Positions 9,301 through 16,985 of a stretch of 38,625 bases of DNA are shown piece after piece. Origin of the DNA: Chitinophagales bacterium (GTDB lineage Bacteria > Bacteroidota > Bacteroidia > Chitinophagales > UBA2359). How positions within the stretch are numbered: the stretch's first letter is position 1; every line of letters begins with the position of its first letter. The position numbers and the translations under genes are program-made. Below the pieces are notes generated by a model. It did no database searches and had not been told where the DNA came from. It saw only the letters and a program-made list of their open reading frames with translations. The DNA is taken from NCBI GenBank assembly GCA_020629005.1, contig JAHDEE010000012.1, forward strand, positions 17,828 to 56,452, read 5' to 3'.

Positions 9301-12300
9301 TCTTGAATTCAGCGGAAACCTTGAAATATGTGAAGGAGAGCCAGCCACGGTAGTAGCAAGTAGCAATTTCTGTGACTATTACTGGACCACAGCCAATGAG
9401 CCCGATATCCTCATCGACAGTGACAGCATACTTGTGGTCAGCCCCGCGGCTTCTACGACCTATCTGTTCCACGGAGAAAATGATCTTTGCCAGGTAGTAA
9501 CGCCTGTATCAATCAATGTAAATAATACAAGTCAAATGACCGCAGGCGCCGACATCTCACTTTGCGAGGGTTCCCAGGTGCAACTCTCTGCTTTTGGAGG
9601 CAATCAATACCAATGGGACCCGCACCCCTCCTTTGTGAGCGAATTGACGGTGGCCAACCCAACTGTGGCTCCGACCGTTAGCACCACCTACCAGGTACTG
9701 ATAAGCGATACAAATACAGGCTGTGAAGCGCTAAGAAACATCAATGTTTTTGTGCTCGGCTACCCGGACGGGGAGGCTGGAGACGATGTATTGATCTGCA
9801 ATGGTGAATTTACCCAGCTCGGTGCATTTGGAGGAGATACCTACCAGTGGCAGGCTGCTCCAGGGATATTGAACCTGGATGTACCAAATCCGGTGGTCAA
9901 TCCATCCAGCACGACTACTTACTCGGTTACAATCACAGATAGCGAAACAGGCTGCTCAGTCCAGGATCAGGTTACGGTAACCGTCAAAAATCCAGATAAC
10001 CCAGTGCTGCTAGAACCTGCGCAACAGGCAATATGCGTGCCTTCAAATACTCCGGAAGAAGTTTGCCTCCAGCTTGAATATGATGGATGTGAATCCCTAA
10101 GCCTTTCTGTCAACAATAACGACAATATCAATATCCTCGGAGACAATTGTTTTGTGTACCAAAGCTCTTTAATTACAGACACCATCCAGGTAAGCATCTG
10201 CACCGAAAGCAGCCAGCCAAGTTGTGCAACCACTTCAGTAGTGTTCAACATGGATTGTGATATGGCCCCTTCCTGGGTCGATAATGGCACAACTGTAAAT
10301 GTAGATACTCTGTATATCAACACTTTGCAGAATCTCGAATTAGATTTCCTTATCCCAGATCAATTCGATCCAGATCCCAATGACGATCTCGAAATCACTA
10401 CAACAAATGGTGCAAATGGCTCTGTGTTTATCCTCGGCGAGTATGCCACCTACAATCCAAATTACAATTTTGTTGGCGAAGACATATTCTACATGACACT
10501 GTGCGATTCCCTACCTCCGGTAGACTGTGATGTGCTCACTGTAATTGTGAATGTTGAACCCATCGAATGTCCAACCGCTGTTGTGCTCGAATGCATTGAC
10601 ATCAACGAAACAGTTCAGGTATGCCTGGAGTATGACTGTCTTGCACAGCCTGTGGTCAATCCAGCTCTATCTGGTACCCAACAGAATGGACAGATTAGTT
10701 TTGCATCAGCGAATTGCATTTCTTATACACCTCCTACGGATTTTGAAGGCGTAGACACGGCTTTTGTGTATGCGCTAGGCCTCTATGGACAGAATGATAC
10801 CTCTTTGGCAGTCATCAATGTGGGTTGTGCAACACCTCAGGCAGAAAATGATTTCTATGTAGTAAATAATGATGAATCCAGTCCGGCTGACGTGCTGGCG
10901 AACGATACAGAACCCTGCGAAGATGAGCTTGGGCTTAGCGCCGTGGATCAAGGGCCTTCAAATGGTACCGCAGAGATAATTGGCGACGAGATTGTATACA
11001 CCCCAAATGAGTTTTTCCTGGGCAATGACACTTTGGTCTACACAACTTGCAACGGTTGTTTCCCTAATCCCCTGTGCGATATGGCGATGGCTATTTTCTC
11101 AGTGGTTCCTGGCATCAATACGGCTCCAATGATCGGAGAAAGTGATACAGTATTCTTGTCCACTTATCCCGACTCTACAATCACAGAATGCTTCCAAATA
11201 TTAGACGCACAACTAAACGATTTTGATTTTCTGGTTGAAGACCAACCCAATGAGGGCATTGCCTTTACAGTGGATACCTGTATGACTTATGTTGCCGACG
11301 AAACCTTTTTAGGCACAGATGAACTCCTGCTTGTTTCCTGCGATGAACTGGATTCCTGCTCTTATGTGACCGTCTTTGTCGACATTGAGCTGCCAAATCT
11401 ACCTCCGGTTGCTGAAGACGTCTACCTGCAAATCATGCAGGCCGATTCCGCTCTTGTTTGTATCGAAGCATTTGATCCCAACGACGACGAAGTGGAGGCT
11501 ACCGTGACCTACACCAGCCCCTTTATAGCTGAAGTATTTAATCAGGACTCCTGTTTGCTCTATATTCCCGAACCACTCTATGTGGGCATCGATTCATTTC
11601 AGGTAGCACTTTGCGATCCAGAGCCGCTTTGCGACACCGCATGGGTCTATATAGAAATTCTCGATGGACTCATCGCCCAAGACGACTATTACAATGCGCT
11701 GAACGGGGAGACCATTGAGCTCGATATACTCGACAATGATACTTATCCCGATCTCTCACTCTTGTCAATCAATGTAATCCAAAATCCAAATCACGGAGAT
11801 CTCAATCCTGTATTCACAGACTCCACATTCCTTTACATCCCAAACCCAGGCTATGAAGGTCCGGATTCAATGGTTTACTTTATCTGCGATCCGGTACTCG
11901 GCTGCGACACGGCAACAGTATACCTCAATCTGGACTATATCGTGCAAGCCAATCCGGACACCATTTATGTAGATCAAGACAGCAGCATCAATTACAATAT
12001 TCTGGCCAATGATATTACACCAACAGTGTCCGATCTGAGTATCTTGCAGTCTCCTTTATTTGGCACTGCAAGCCTTGGCCCCGATAATTTCCTCAATTAT
12101 ACCCCTAATCCGGGTTTCAATGGTGCAGACAACCTTACCTACATCCTTTGTGGAGATCCCTATGGCTGCGATACCACTACCGTTGTCATCTACGTAGGAG
12201 CGGGAATCGTACCGCCTACAGCAGTCAACGATTTTGCCAACACGGGAATGGATGAGTGCATAGATATCCCCATTTTGGCTAATGATTTCGACCCAAACGA

Positions 12301-12799
12301 CGAACCGATCTATATCTCAGACATCGGCTTGCCGAGCCTGGTTGATGAGGCTGGATTCGCAGGGACTGTGGTACTCAATTCTGACTCAACACTGCAGTAC
12401 TGCCCTCCATCAGGCACAATCGGTGTAGATACAATTCAATACTACATTTGCAATCAGTATTCTAACCTGTGCAGTTGGGCTTTGGTCCTCATAACCATCG
12501 ATGAGGAATGCAATATCTTCATCCCCGATGCAATTTCTCCAAATGGTGACGGAAAGAATGACATGCTTCAGATTAGTGGCCTGGCATGTCAAGATTACCA
12601 GCAGAACGAGCTCATCATTTTTAATCGCTATGGAGATGAGGTCTACAAGCAAGACGATTATCCTTCAGAAGAATATTGGTACGGTCAGTGGGACAATAAT
12701 GGCGATGTCTTACCAGATGGAACCTACTATTACCTACTAAAACTTGACAATCGAAGCCAGGAAGATTACCTGTCCGGTTTTATTGAGTTGAACCGATAA
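6347..12799 (+). CDS. Giant secreted protein, triplicated module, type IX sorting domain (CHU_C)
   Basis: A 2150-residue surface or secreted protein. A signal peptide (hydrophobic core about 9-22, cleavage after AQA near 27) is followed by three copies of one unit of about 370-380 residues, starting near residues 29, 398 and 780. Each unit has a domain opening N-L-x-P-N-x-G/S-F-E and containing YAGI, REYI and QYC-x-SF motifs (jelly-roll, carbohydrate-binding-like by appearance) followed by an Ig-like domain. The first two units also carry a PKD domain (YEWDFGNDG, YAWDFNTDG). After about 1065 come two further Ig-like repeats and a series of cadherin-like/Big_9 repeats (VLANDTEP, LDILDNDTYP, YNILANDITP). 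The last 95 residues (IPDAISPNGDGKND to DGTYYYLLKLDN) are the gliding-motility-associated C-terminal domain used for type IX secretion. It is rich in Asp and Cys. The role is probably adhesion or polysaccharide binding; no catalytic domain is seen. Confidence 0.9.
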   Translation: MINDRLPLGLIAALLLLLAATAGQLQAQNLVPNPGFEDLIDCPVQAGQIDLAEPWTTPNGGSADLYSTCASGPVGVPNNAYGSQEVYEGQSYAGIKVFDLDNQREYLTVELPSPLNTGNQYCVSFQTSLAATAAIAEIGTYFSLTEPSATNGLVMDFVPQVVNQTGILDEAEEWAQISGVFTAEADYNYLTLGNFLSNSQTSIFNTDPGAPFDSLGYYFIDQVSVVQIAPFLVNYEDNLCVGQTSTIEVFGGESYFWYDVQNPTVVFNSSASYTFTATESRDIRIVAITGDCARSETIHIEVAPYPELHLDVGQFCLGQLLEFTDQSTNVTSDATYEWDFGNDGIVDEITYGGAAYSFDQSGVNQVLLSISNGGNCFSSQLFSFEVITDCNSCESPVNLVPNGSFEILNACPDGLNDMEQLTGWIAPSQGTPDAFHNCFEEEDNDDSNNVGVPENTFGQQLPFRGNAYAGIYGAKESDNYREYISAKLQQAMIPGRNYCVSFQVSPGDYTALRIDKIGAHFSVDAINSLTQNTLTEQPQIEYVGDVIDNETGWVEIQGTFEATEAFEWITIGNFKPISQTTIEDQEDNQTVYNAIAYLYVDAVEVVEIPALSLDGNLEACTGDQINVCANDDFCDYQWFADENLTIEVSNTACLNVSGLLPGFYTYHLLAGNGDCAIRQSVIITVADFPEVQFTGVPNCVGNVTTFSDESSGIVEGATYAWDFNTDGTIDAGLSGNIGHIFTESGLQSVTLTVTNPGGCSDNYTFVIDIPETCDPCLPTNLAPNGGFEISTGCPSENGQIDLANLWYSPTSGTPDYFSSCATDNDFGVPSNYFGFQNDSDGAAYAGIFAYDGNINNLREYISTPLLANLEAGAQYCLSFNVSLGEESDYAVGSLGAYFSTDSIGFNQPVVIAGIPQVSYESVVALGEQVGWQQVTGTFTASDDFRFLTIGNFNTDLESFVLPVGDANPDGKAFYYIDDVSLVKIDLEFSGNLEICEGEPATVVASSNFCDYYWTTANEPDILIDSDSILVVSPAASTTYLFHGENDLCQVVTPVSINVNNTSQMTAGADISLCEGSQVQLSAFGGNQYQWDPHPSFVSELTVANPTVAPTVSTTYQVLISDTNTGCEALRNINVFVLGYPDGEAGDDVLICNGEFTQLGAFGGDTYQWQAAPGILNLDVPNPVVNPSSTTTYSVTITDSETGCSVQDQVTVTVKNPDNPVLLEPAQQAICVPSNTPEEVCLQLEYDGCESLSLSVNNNDNINILGDNCFVYQSSLITDTIQVSICTESSQPSCATTSVVFNMDCDMAPSWVDNGTTVNVDTLYINTLQNLELDFLIPDQFDPDPNDDLEITTTNGANGSVFILGEYATYNPNYNFVGEDIFYMTLCDSLPPVDCDVLTVIVNVEPIECPTAVVLECIDINETVQVCLEYDCLAQPVVNPALSGTQQNGQISFASANCISYTPPTDFEGVDTAFVYALGLYGQNDTSLAVINVGCATPQAENDFYVVNNDESSPADVLANDTEPCEDELGLSAVDQGPSNGTAEIIGDEIVYTPNEFFLGNDTLVYTTCNGCFPNPLCDMAMAIFSVVPGINTAPMIGESDTVFLSTYPDSTITECFQILDAQLNDFDFLVEDQPNEGIAFTVDTCMTYVADETFLGTDELLLVSCDELDSCSYVTVFVDIELPNLPPVAEDVYLQIMQADSALVCIEAFDPNDDEVEATVTYTSPFIAEVFNQDSCLLYIPEPLYVGIDSFQVALCDPEPLCDTAWVYIEILDGLIAQDDYYNALNGETIELDILDNDTYPDLSLLSINVIQNPNHGDLNPVFTDSTFLYIPNPGYEGPDSMVYFICDPVLGCDTATVYLNLDYIVQANPDTIYVDQDSSINYNILANDITPTVSDLSILQSPLFGTASLGPDNFLNYTPNPGFNGADNLTYILCGDPYGCDTTTVVIYVGAGIVPPTAVNDFANTGMDECIDIPILANDFDPNDEPIYISDIGLPSLVDEAGFAGTVVLNSDSTLQYCPPSGTIGVDTIQYYICNQYSNLCSWALVLITIDEECNIFIPDAISPNGDGKNDMLQISGLACQDYQQNELIIFNRYGDEVYKQDDYPSEEYWYGQWDNNGDVLPDGTYYYLLKLDNRSQEDYLSGFIELNR

Positions 12800-12829
12800 A
12801 AGATAACAATCGATTTTTTGGAGCGAAAG

Positions 12830-13003
12830 GGGTGTCCAGCGCTTAAATTTCTGTCCCGTGCTCCGCTCTTATGAGACAGCTGCTTGCCTGTTCATGCACT
12901 TGCTATGTGGTCTCTCCGCAGGCTCCGAGCCCCCACAGCAAGGCATTCACCACGGCAAGCAGCTGTCTCATACCGCTTCGCCCGGGGCTATTTTGCACTG
13001 TTC
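12830..13003 (+). repeat. Structured dispersed repeat, copy E1 (perfect 18-bp arms)
   Basis: It starts with TTTTTT then GGAGCGAAAG, 30 nt after the stop of the giant gene and in the same orientation. The conserved blocks, in order, are CCCGTGCTCCGCT, TGTGGTCTCTCCGC, GGCTCCGAGCCCCCAC, CATTCACCAC and CGCCCGGGGCTATT. An 18-bp perfect inverted repeat, ATGAGACAGCTGCTTGCC at 12871-12888 and its complement at 12954-12971, encloses the central blocks. The remaining 140 bp up to the next gene (13004-13144) shows nothing I recognise. Confidence 0.8.
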
Positions 13004-13144
13004 ATACACGCAGCCTTTATCTTGTCTTTGAAGCCATCAGATGGCCTAAGGTTACATCGCACATAAGACGTAACCAAGCAGTGAGTATAGCCGAAATGCA
13101 AAACTGTATACACCGCTTGAGATAGCAAGTAGCATCGAGGAAAA

Positions 13145-13675
13145 CTACTGATTTGTGCTTTCAAAGGCCTCCGACAAACTATTCATTTCCTGCTTAAGTG
13201 TAGCATCACGACCTGTGATGGCCATCACACTTCGAACCATGATGTTATCTACAAAGCTCTCTTCAGATATGCGTAGGTTGAAGGCTGTGCTAGACCTTGC
13301 ATTTAGCTCGTAAATCCACTTTCCACTCATGTCAAAGTTACTGCCTTCCAATTGCACCACGTAGCGCCCAGGCTCTTGGAATTCGATGGCATCGAACTTA
13401 AGTTCACCGCCGGTGGGGGTAAGTTCTAGCCAACTTTCAAAGCCGTACCGATTTTTGCCCAGTCGTTCCACTTCCAGTACATCCTCCCTGCGATCTGGGA
13501 TTTTATCTATGTCTGTTAAGATGTTCCACATTTTTTCTCTACTGCCGGTAAAGTCTTTTTCAATACTGTTGCTGTAGTTCTTGTCAGTAAAGAATCCAAG
13601 GCCAAGGAAAACAAAATAGATCAAACAAATCAGAAGAGAAAAGAAAAGCAGAAATTGAAGTAGTCGTTTATTCAT
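13145..13675 (-). CDS. Membrane-anchored SRPBCC (START/Bet v1-like) protein
   Basis: A 176-residue protein with an N-terminal hydrophobic helix (residues 6-29) followed by an SRPBCC-type domain. The hallmark is the opening helix of the ligand-binding fold, of the form SREKMWNILTDIDKIPDRRE (about residues 45-64), where SRPBCC proteins typically have a charged residue, W, then D-x-x-x-x-P. This superfamily binds hydrophobic ligands, and members of this shape are often annotated polyketide cyclase/dehydrase without proof of enzymatic activity. The ligand is unknown. The protein is probably held in the inner membrane with its domain outside the cytoplasm (inference from charge distribution). It stands alone, and its 3' end faces the 3' end of the giant gene. 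Confidence 0.7.
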   Translation of the reverse strand: MNKRLLQFLLFFSLLICLIYFVFLGLGFFTDKNYSNSIEKDFTGSREKMWNILTDIDKIPDRREDVLEVERLGKNRYGFESWLELTPTGGELKFDAIEFQEPGRYVVQLEGSNFDMSGKWIYELNARSSTAFNLRISEESFVDNIMVRSVMAITGRDATLKQEMNSLSEAFESTNQ

Positions 13676-13788
13676 GCTAGATTACCTTTGGCTTTATATT
13701 GCTAACTTTACCGTGATTTGATGCCATTTACAGATTTAAATGCAGACTGCAGTTGAGCCACGAATGATTGCAATGCTTGGAAACCGGT

Positions 13789-13817
13789 CATTCAAGCTAA
13801 TCGAAGCCATTCAAGCT
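13789..13817. repeat. 10-bp direct repeat pair upstream of the YeaQ-like gene
   Basis: CATTCAAGCT occurs at 13789-13798 and 13808-13817, a period of 19 bp, in the 280-bp gap between two divergently transcribed genes. It could be a binding site for a regulator, but no promoter box is clearly associated with it. Confidence 0.3.
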
Positions 13818-13955
13818 GTACGTTTATTCATTGCCGAGGCACACTTTCCGTCTAACTGTGCAAAAGTATCTAAATCTCTTTCTAAATTGGGCACTGTTGA
13901 TTGAAAATGACGCCGACAAGCAGCACAAAGAACCAGAATTTAACTAGCTAAAGAT

Positions 13956-14201
13956 ATGGAAGGCTTAATCTACATTGCAGGAATTGGAATCTTGGCTGGC
14001 ATGATTGCAAGCACAGTCATGCGCACTGGAAGAGCTTCTCTGCTAAAGAATTTCGTCCTCGGGGTTTTGGGCTCCTTTGTGGGTAATTACTTGTTTAGTT
14101 GGCTTGGCTTCGGAGGTACTTCAGATTTTGTAGGCTCCATATTAACGGCTACGCTGGGAGCAATACTGTTAATATATGCAGCAAGGTTCATCTCCAGATA
14201 A
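13956..14201 (+). CDS. GlsB/YeaQ/YmgE-family small membrane protein
   Basis: An 81-residue, almost wholly hydrophobic protein with three predicted membrane helices (about 3-22, 30-50 and 58-76). Glycine-rich helix ends, the loop after a first helix containing GIGILAGMIAS and the LGVLGSFVGNYLFSWLG segment match the transglycosylase-associated / YeaQ family. Members are small inner-membrane proteins often induced by general stress; their biochemical role is unknown. It is followed after 9 bp by a lipoprotein gene, so the two are probably cotranscribed. Length and topology agree with the family. Confidence 0.8.
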   Translation: MEGLIYIAGIGILAGMIASTVMRTGRASLLKNFVLGVLGSFVGNYLFSWLGFGGTSDFVGSILTATLGAILLIYAARFISR

Positions 14202-14210
14202 CTTCTCATT

Positions 14211-14627
14211 ATGAAAGAAATAATCCCACTGTTATTGCTACTGCTGATCGCAGCCTGCCAAGGCCCTGAAACTGAAAGGGAATCAATAGCGGAACTGTCA
14301 CAGCGAGGAGGAGACCTCAGTAAAAGCAAGGAGGTGCAGGGACTGACAGATATCACCTGTCTATGCTTTCAACAAATGGCTGGATCGTATACGACTGATC
14401 AAGAGGACAAAAACAATGGTAGACTGAATGATGATTCCATGAATGGACTAAAACGGATGTTTAGTTGTATGGATAGTCTTTCAGCACAGGTAAAAGCATA
14501 TGAGCAGGAACTATTGAAGTCTCATGAACGCGAGAAAATGACTGAGATCGTAATGGGAAATTTGAAGCAAAGCTGTCCAGATGTTCATGCTGTAATGGTC
14601 GATATGCAGAAGCAGGCCAATCAGTGA
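14211..14627 (+). CDS. Small hypothetical lipoprotein
   Basis: A 138-residue protein with a lipoprotein signal peptide: hydrophobic residues 5-14 and a lipobox LIAAC with the lipidated Cys at 16. The mature part is helical and charged, with four further cysteines (CLC near 50-52, one near 82, one near 120) that could form disulfides in the periplasm. I do not recognise the family. It lies 9 bp after the YeaQ-like gene, suggesting an operon of two envelope proteins. The next gene has its own promoter box and so is probably a separate unit. Confidence 0.6.
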   Translation: MKEIIPLLLLLLIAACQGPETERESIAELSQRGGDLSKSKEVQGLTDITCLCFQQMAGSYTTDQEDKNNGRLNDDSMNGLKRMFSCMDSLSAQVKAYEQELLKSHEREKMTEIVMGNLKQSCPDVHAVMVDMQKQANQ

Positions 14628-14646
14628 TTCTAATTTTTTTTTGTAG

Positions 14647-14654
14647 TACCTTTG
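14647..14654 (+). promoter_or_regulatory. -7 promoter box for the lipocalin-like lipoprotein
   Basis: TACCTTTG is an exact TAnnTTTG match, 40 bp before the ATG at 14695 and just after an uninterrupted T-run. No clear -33 TTG is found at the normal spacing. Confidence 0.5.
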
Positions 14655-14694
14655 CAGCACAAAATCATTATTCCATATAAAAACAGACTTAACA

Positions 14695-15153
14695 ATGCAG
14701 AAAGTTAAATTATTGTTTCTGTTGCTCGCCATGGTGGCAGTAGTATCCTCTTGTAAGAAAGACAAATCGAAGACAGACCACCTGACTGATGGCCCCTGGA
14801 AAATTCTTTCCATGACACTTGATCCGCCACTAACTACAGAGACAGGAGTCCAGATCACTGATTTCCTGGCTCAGCTAAATGATTGTACCAAGGATGATTT
14901 GGTAATTTTTAACTCTAATGGAAATGTCAGCTTTGACGAAGGACCAACCAAGTGCGATAGTGCTGATCCTCAGTCATATATTGCAGACTGGACCTTCAAT
15001 TCAGACGAGACTATTATCTCAATCACTTTTCCAGGTGGAGATGCAGAAAGCTGGACAGTTACAGAACTGAACGAAGATAATCTCACAACAACTTCAATAC
15101 TTGATTTGGGAGATGGAATCAATTATACCGCTACCGCTCGCTACAATCATTAA
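14695..15153 (+). CDS. Lipocalin-like lipoprotein
   Basis: A 152-residue lipoprotein: hydrophobic segment 5-17, lipobox VVSSC with Cys20, then a KKDK stretch. The mature domain has the pattern of the small Bacteroidota lipocalin-like / DUF5004 proteins: an early GPWKILSM strand, an internal DLVIFNSNGNVSFDEGP turn, and a late DWTFNSDETIISI strand pair. In this family the D-x-x-x-F-x-x-x-G-x-x-x-x-x-E pattern forms the first hairpin of a beta-barrel. Ligand and role are unknown; attachment to a membrane facing the periplasm or the surface is inferred from the lipobox. It has its own promoter box 40 bp upstream and no obvious operon partner. Confidence 0.65.
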   Translation: MQKVKLLFLLLAMVAVVSSCKKDKSKTDHLTDGPWKILSMTLDPPLTTETGVQITDFLAQLNDCTKDDLVIFNSNGNVSFDEGPTKCDSADPQSYIADWTFNSDETIISITFPGGDAESWTVTELNEDNLTTTSILDLGDGINYTATARYNH

Positions 15154-15204
15154 CAAGCAAACACCGTATGTGCAACATCGGTGAAATGAAGGAAAATTAC
15201 AGTA

Positions 15205-15675
15205 ATGGGAAAAGGAAAATTTCTTGACTTCCTGGTCAAGCATGCAGACAAAGTAAAAGAGCAGAACAAGAAAAGTTCAAGGCAGGAAACTGCTCAAGCC
15301 GAGGTCTTCAAGTCAATGAAGCAGAAGATCAAAGACGCTAGAGACGGCATTCGCGACCAGGTAGACTCCAAAGGAAAGCCAATCGGACTTAAAGAGCGCA
15401 TTCGTCAAAAGATGCAGGAAGCCAGACGTGAAAATGAAGAAGACCCAAAGGTGAAAACTGCACCCTCCTCGGTCTACGATTCAATGGACAATCGAATTGA
15501 ACAGTTGGACCGACAAAGGAGGGCGAGAATCTTTAAGCAGATTGCTGAGGAATATGTCTTGGACCTTTCCGAAGTGCCTCCAAGAGAGATGGCAAAGATT
15601 AAGTCATCTTTCACCAAAGACTTCGACAATTTGATGAAAAATTACGCTTATAAATTCAAGAAGGCGGGAGCTTAA
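15205..15675 (+). CDS. Basic, highly charged protein of unknown function
   Basis: A 156-residue soluble protein with no signal peptide or membrane segment, very rich in Lys, Arg, Glu and Asp. The first 90 residues look helical and partly coiled coil (KSMKQKIKDARDGIRDQVDS, KERIRQKMQEARRENEEDP). The last 55 residues form a second helical block (RRARIFKQIAEEYVLDLSEV, REMAKIKSSFTKDFDNLMKN). I do not recognise a family; basic helical proteins of this size may bind nucleic acid or act as chaperone-like adaptors, but nothing here proves it. The gene ends 24 bp before a strong terminator hairpin and so is probably the last of its unit. Confidence 0.6.
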   Translation: MGKGKFLDFLVKHADKVKEQNKKSSRQETAQAEVFKSMKQKIKDARDGIRDQVDSKGKPIGLKERIRQKMQEARRENEEDPKVKTAPSSVYDSMDNRIEQLDRQRRARIFKQIAEEYVLDLSEVPPREMAKIKSSFTKDFDNLMKNYAYKFKKAGA

Positions 15676-15698
15676 TTCAGCCACTTTTGAAGCGAAAG

Positions 15699-15732
15699 AG
15701 CCCTGTTGCCATCTGGTAGCAGGGCTTTTTTT
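15699..15732 (+). terminator. Intrinsic terminator
   Basis: A 12-bp stem, AGCCCTGTTGCC with GGTAGCAGGGCT (two G-U pairs), loop ATCT, followed by seven T. It lies 24 bp after the stop of the basic protein gene. Confidence 0.85.
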
Positions 15733-15740
15733 GTTACTGG

Positions 15741-15770
15741 TTGCCAGTACTGCCAAATTCTACTATCTTG
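15741..15770 (+). promoter_or_regulatory. Promoter abutting the TPR lipoprotein start
   Basis: TTG at 15741-15743, 20 bp spacer, TATCTTG at 15764-15770, then ttaa and the ATG at 15775. The -7 box ends four bases before the start codon, which implies a leaderless mRNA. Confidence 0.5.
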
Positions 15771-15774
15771 TTAA

Positions 15775-16953
15775 ATGAACAAATGGACAATGTTACTCAT
15801 TGCCTCGATATTTACGCTTGTTGCATGCAGAGAGGAGCAGCCAGCAAGCAAAGAACCAGCTGATTTTGAAGCATTTGCATTGAAACTGGAAGAGAAGTTG
15901 AATAACAGCGATGCAAGTTTCTTTAACAAGAATTTTATGCTGGATCGGCTGCTTGTCAACGCTACTGGAAGGGCAGAAGCCCCTGAAGAATATGTGGAAG
16001 GGTTTATTGCCGGAGTCGCAGGGACACTAGATGTCGGCGCAGAAATTGTCTCTTCACTAGGATTTAGCGGCTACTATAATTTTCTGCACCTGGAGGATCA
16101 AACAGACGATTCTGCAACTGCGGTGTATCGCCTGGTAGAAGACAAGGGCTTGAACTACCACAAGGTATATCTGACCGTGAGACATAATGGCGAAATTGGC
16201 ATTCGTGACTTGTATGTGGTTATGGGAGGTGAGGTGTTTGGTAAAACCCTGGAGCGATTGTTTCTAGCCGGCCTAACTGATACAGACGCCAACTACGAGT
16301 ACAAGATTCAGGATAAGGCCGGGGAGGAGTTTCTGGCAAGTCTGCCCGTATTGGCTAGAGTCGAAGAATTTCTCGCTGAAGGACATTATGATGAAGCTGA
16401 TCAGGCTATGAAAGACATTTCTGATCGAATGCAAAAAGATAAGTTGGTTTTGTTGCGTCGTTTAAATATTGCTCATGGTTTTGGAGCTGAAGAATATGCT
16501 GCTGTGGTCGAAGATTTCGCAAGATATCACCCTAAAGATCCGGCGCTGGAATTGCTGCAGATAGATTATTTTTTGCATCACAAAGATTACAAATCTGCGG
16601 AAGAAGCCATTGACAGACTGGACGCTAAAATTGGAGGCGATCCCTACCTCTTGATCATGAAGGCTCAGTTATTAAAAGATCAAGGTAAACCATCGGAGGC
16701 CCTGGCAGAACTGGAGAACTCAATTCTGCAAGAGCCGGACAATGATGAGGCCTATTGGGCTATAGCAGATATGCACCTTGAAAATGATGATTTCGATCAA
16801 TTGCTAAGCGTATTTGACCGAATGAAACGGCAATTTGGGGTCAATCCTGCTGAATTTTATGACAGCAGCTCCTACCCGAGTCTGTTTGCAGCTGAAGAAT
16901 TCCAAAGGTGGCTGGTGGAAAACCCAATAGACCATCACGACCATGTACACTAA
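15775..16953 (+). CDS. TPR-containing lipoprotein
   Basis: A 392-residue protein with a lipoprotein signal (lipobox LVAC, Cys18). Residues 20-200 form a mixed alpha/beta domain I do not recognise. Residues about 205-375 contain helical hairpins of tetratricopeptide type, clearest at EEFLAEGHYDEADQAMKDIS, AQLLKDQGKPSEALAELENS and AIADMHLENDDFDQLLSVFD, where the TPR consensus G/A-x-Y-x-x-A and A-x-x-x-x-x-P is visible. TPR proteins mediate protein contacts, so a scaffold role at the inner face of the outer membrane is likely. The C-terminus DHHDHVH is histidine-rich and could bind metal. The PAS regulator gene starts 32 bp downstream on the same strand. Confidence 0.75.
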   Translation: MNKWTMLLIASIFTLVACREEQPASKEPADFEAFALKLEEKLNNSDASFFNKNFMLDRLLVNATGRAEAPEEYVEGFIAGVAGTLDVGAEIVSSLGFSGYYNFLHLEDQTDDSATAVYRLVEDKGLNYHKVYLTVRHNGEIGIRDLYVVMGGEVFGKTLERLFLAGLTDTDANYEYKIQDKAGEEFLASLPVLARVEEFLAEGHYDEADQAMKDISDRMQKDKLVLLRRLNIAHGFGAEEYAAVVEDFARYHPKDPALELLQIDYFLHHKDYKSAEEAIDRLDAKIGGDPYLLIMKAQLLKDQGKPSEALAELENSILQEPDNDEAYWAIADMHLENDDFDQLLSVFDRMKRQFGVNPAEFYDSSSYPSLFAAEEFQRWLVENPIDHHDHVH

Positions 16954-16974
16954 GACATTAATTGGTTGATTGCG

Positions 16975-16981
16975 TATTTTG
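16975..16981 (+). promoter_or_regulatory. -7 box abutting the PAS-regulator start
   Basis: TATTTTG followed by tagc and the ATG at 16986, the same four-base spacing as at 6335-6347 and 15764-15775. No good -33 element is seen, so this is weaker than the other two. Confidence 0.35.
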
Positions 16982-16985
16982 TAGC

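Noticed and set aside
12871-13125. ORFs within repeats E1, E2 and E3 (for example 12871-13125 +, 25189-25506 -, 33158-33412 +)
   Set aside because: They change frame relative to each other and have no recognisable protein motif. Similarity among copies is at the nucleotide and structure level.
13683-13690. TACCTTTG as promoter of the YeaQ-like gene
   Set aside because: It is an exact box on + but lies 266 bp before the gene and lacks a -33 element; it may be chance.
16962-16985. TTG start for the PAS regulator
   Set aside because: It adds eight atypical residues and would lie upstream of the -7 box; the ATG at 16986 is better placed.
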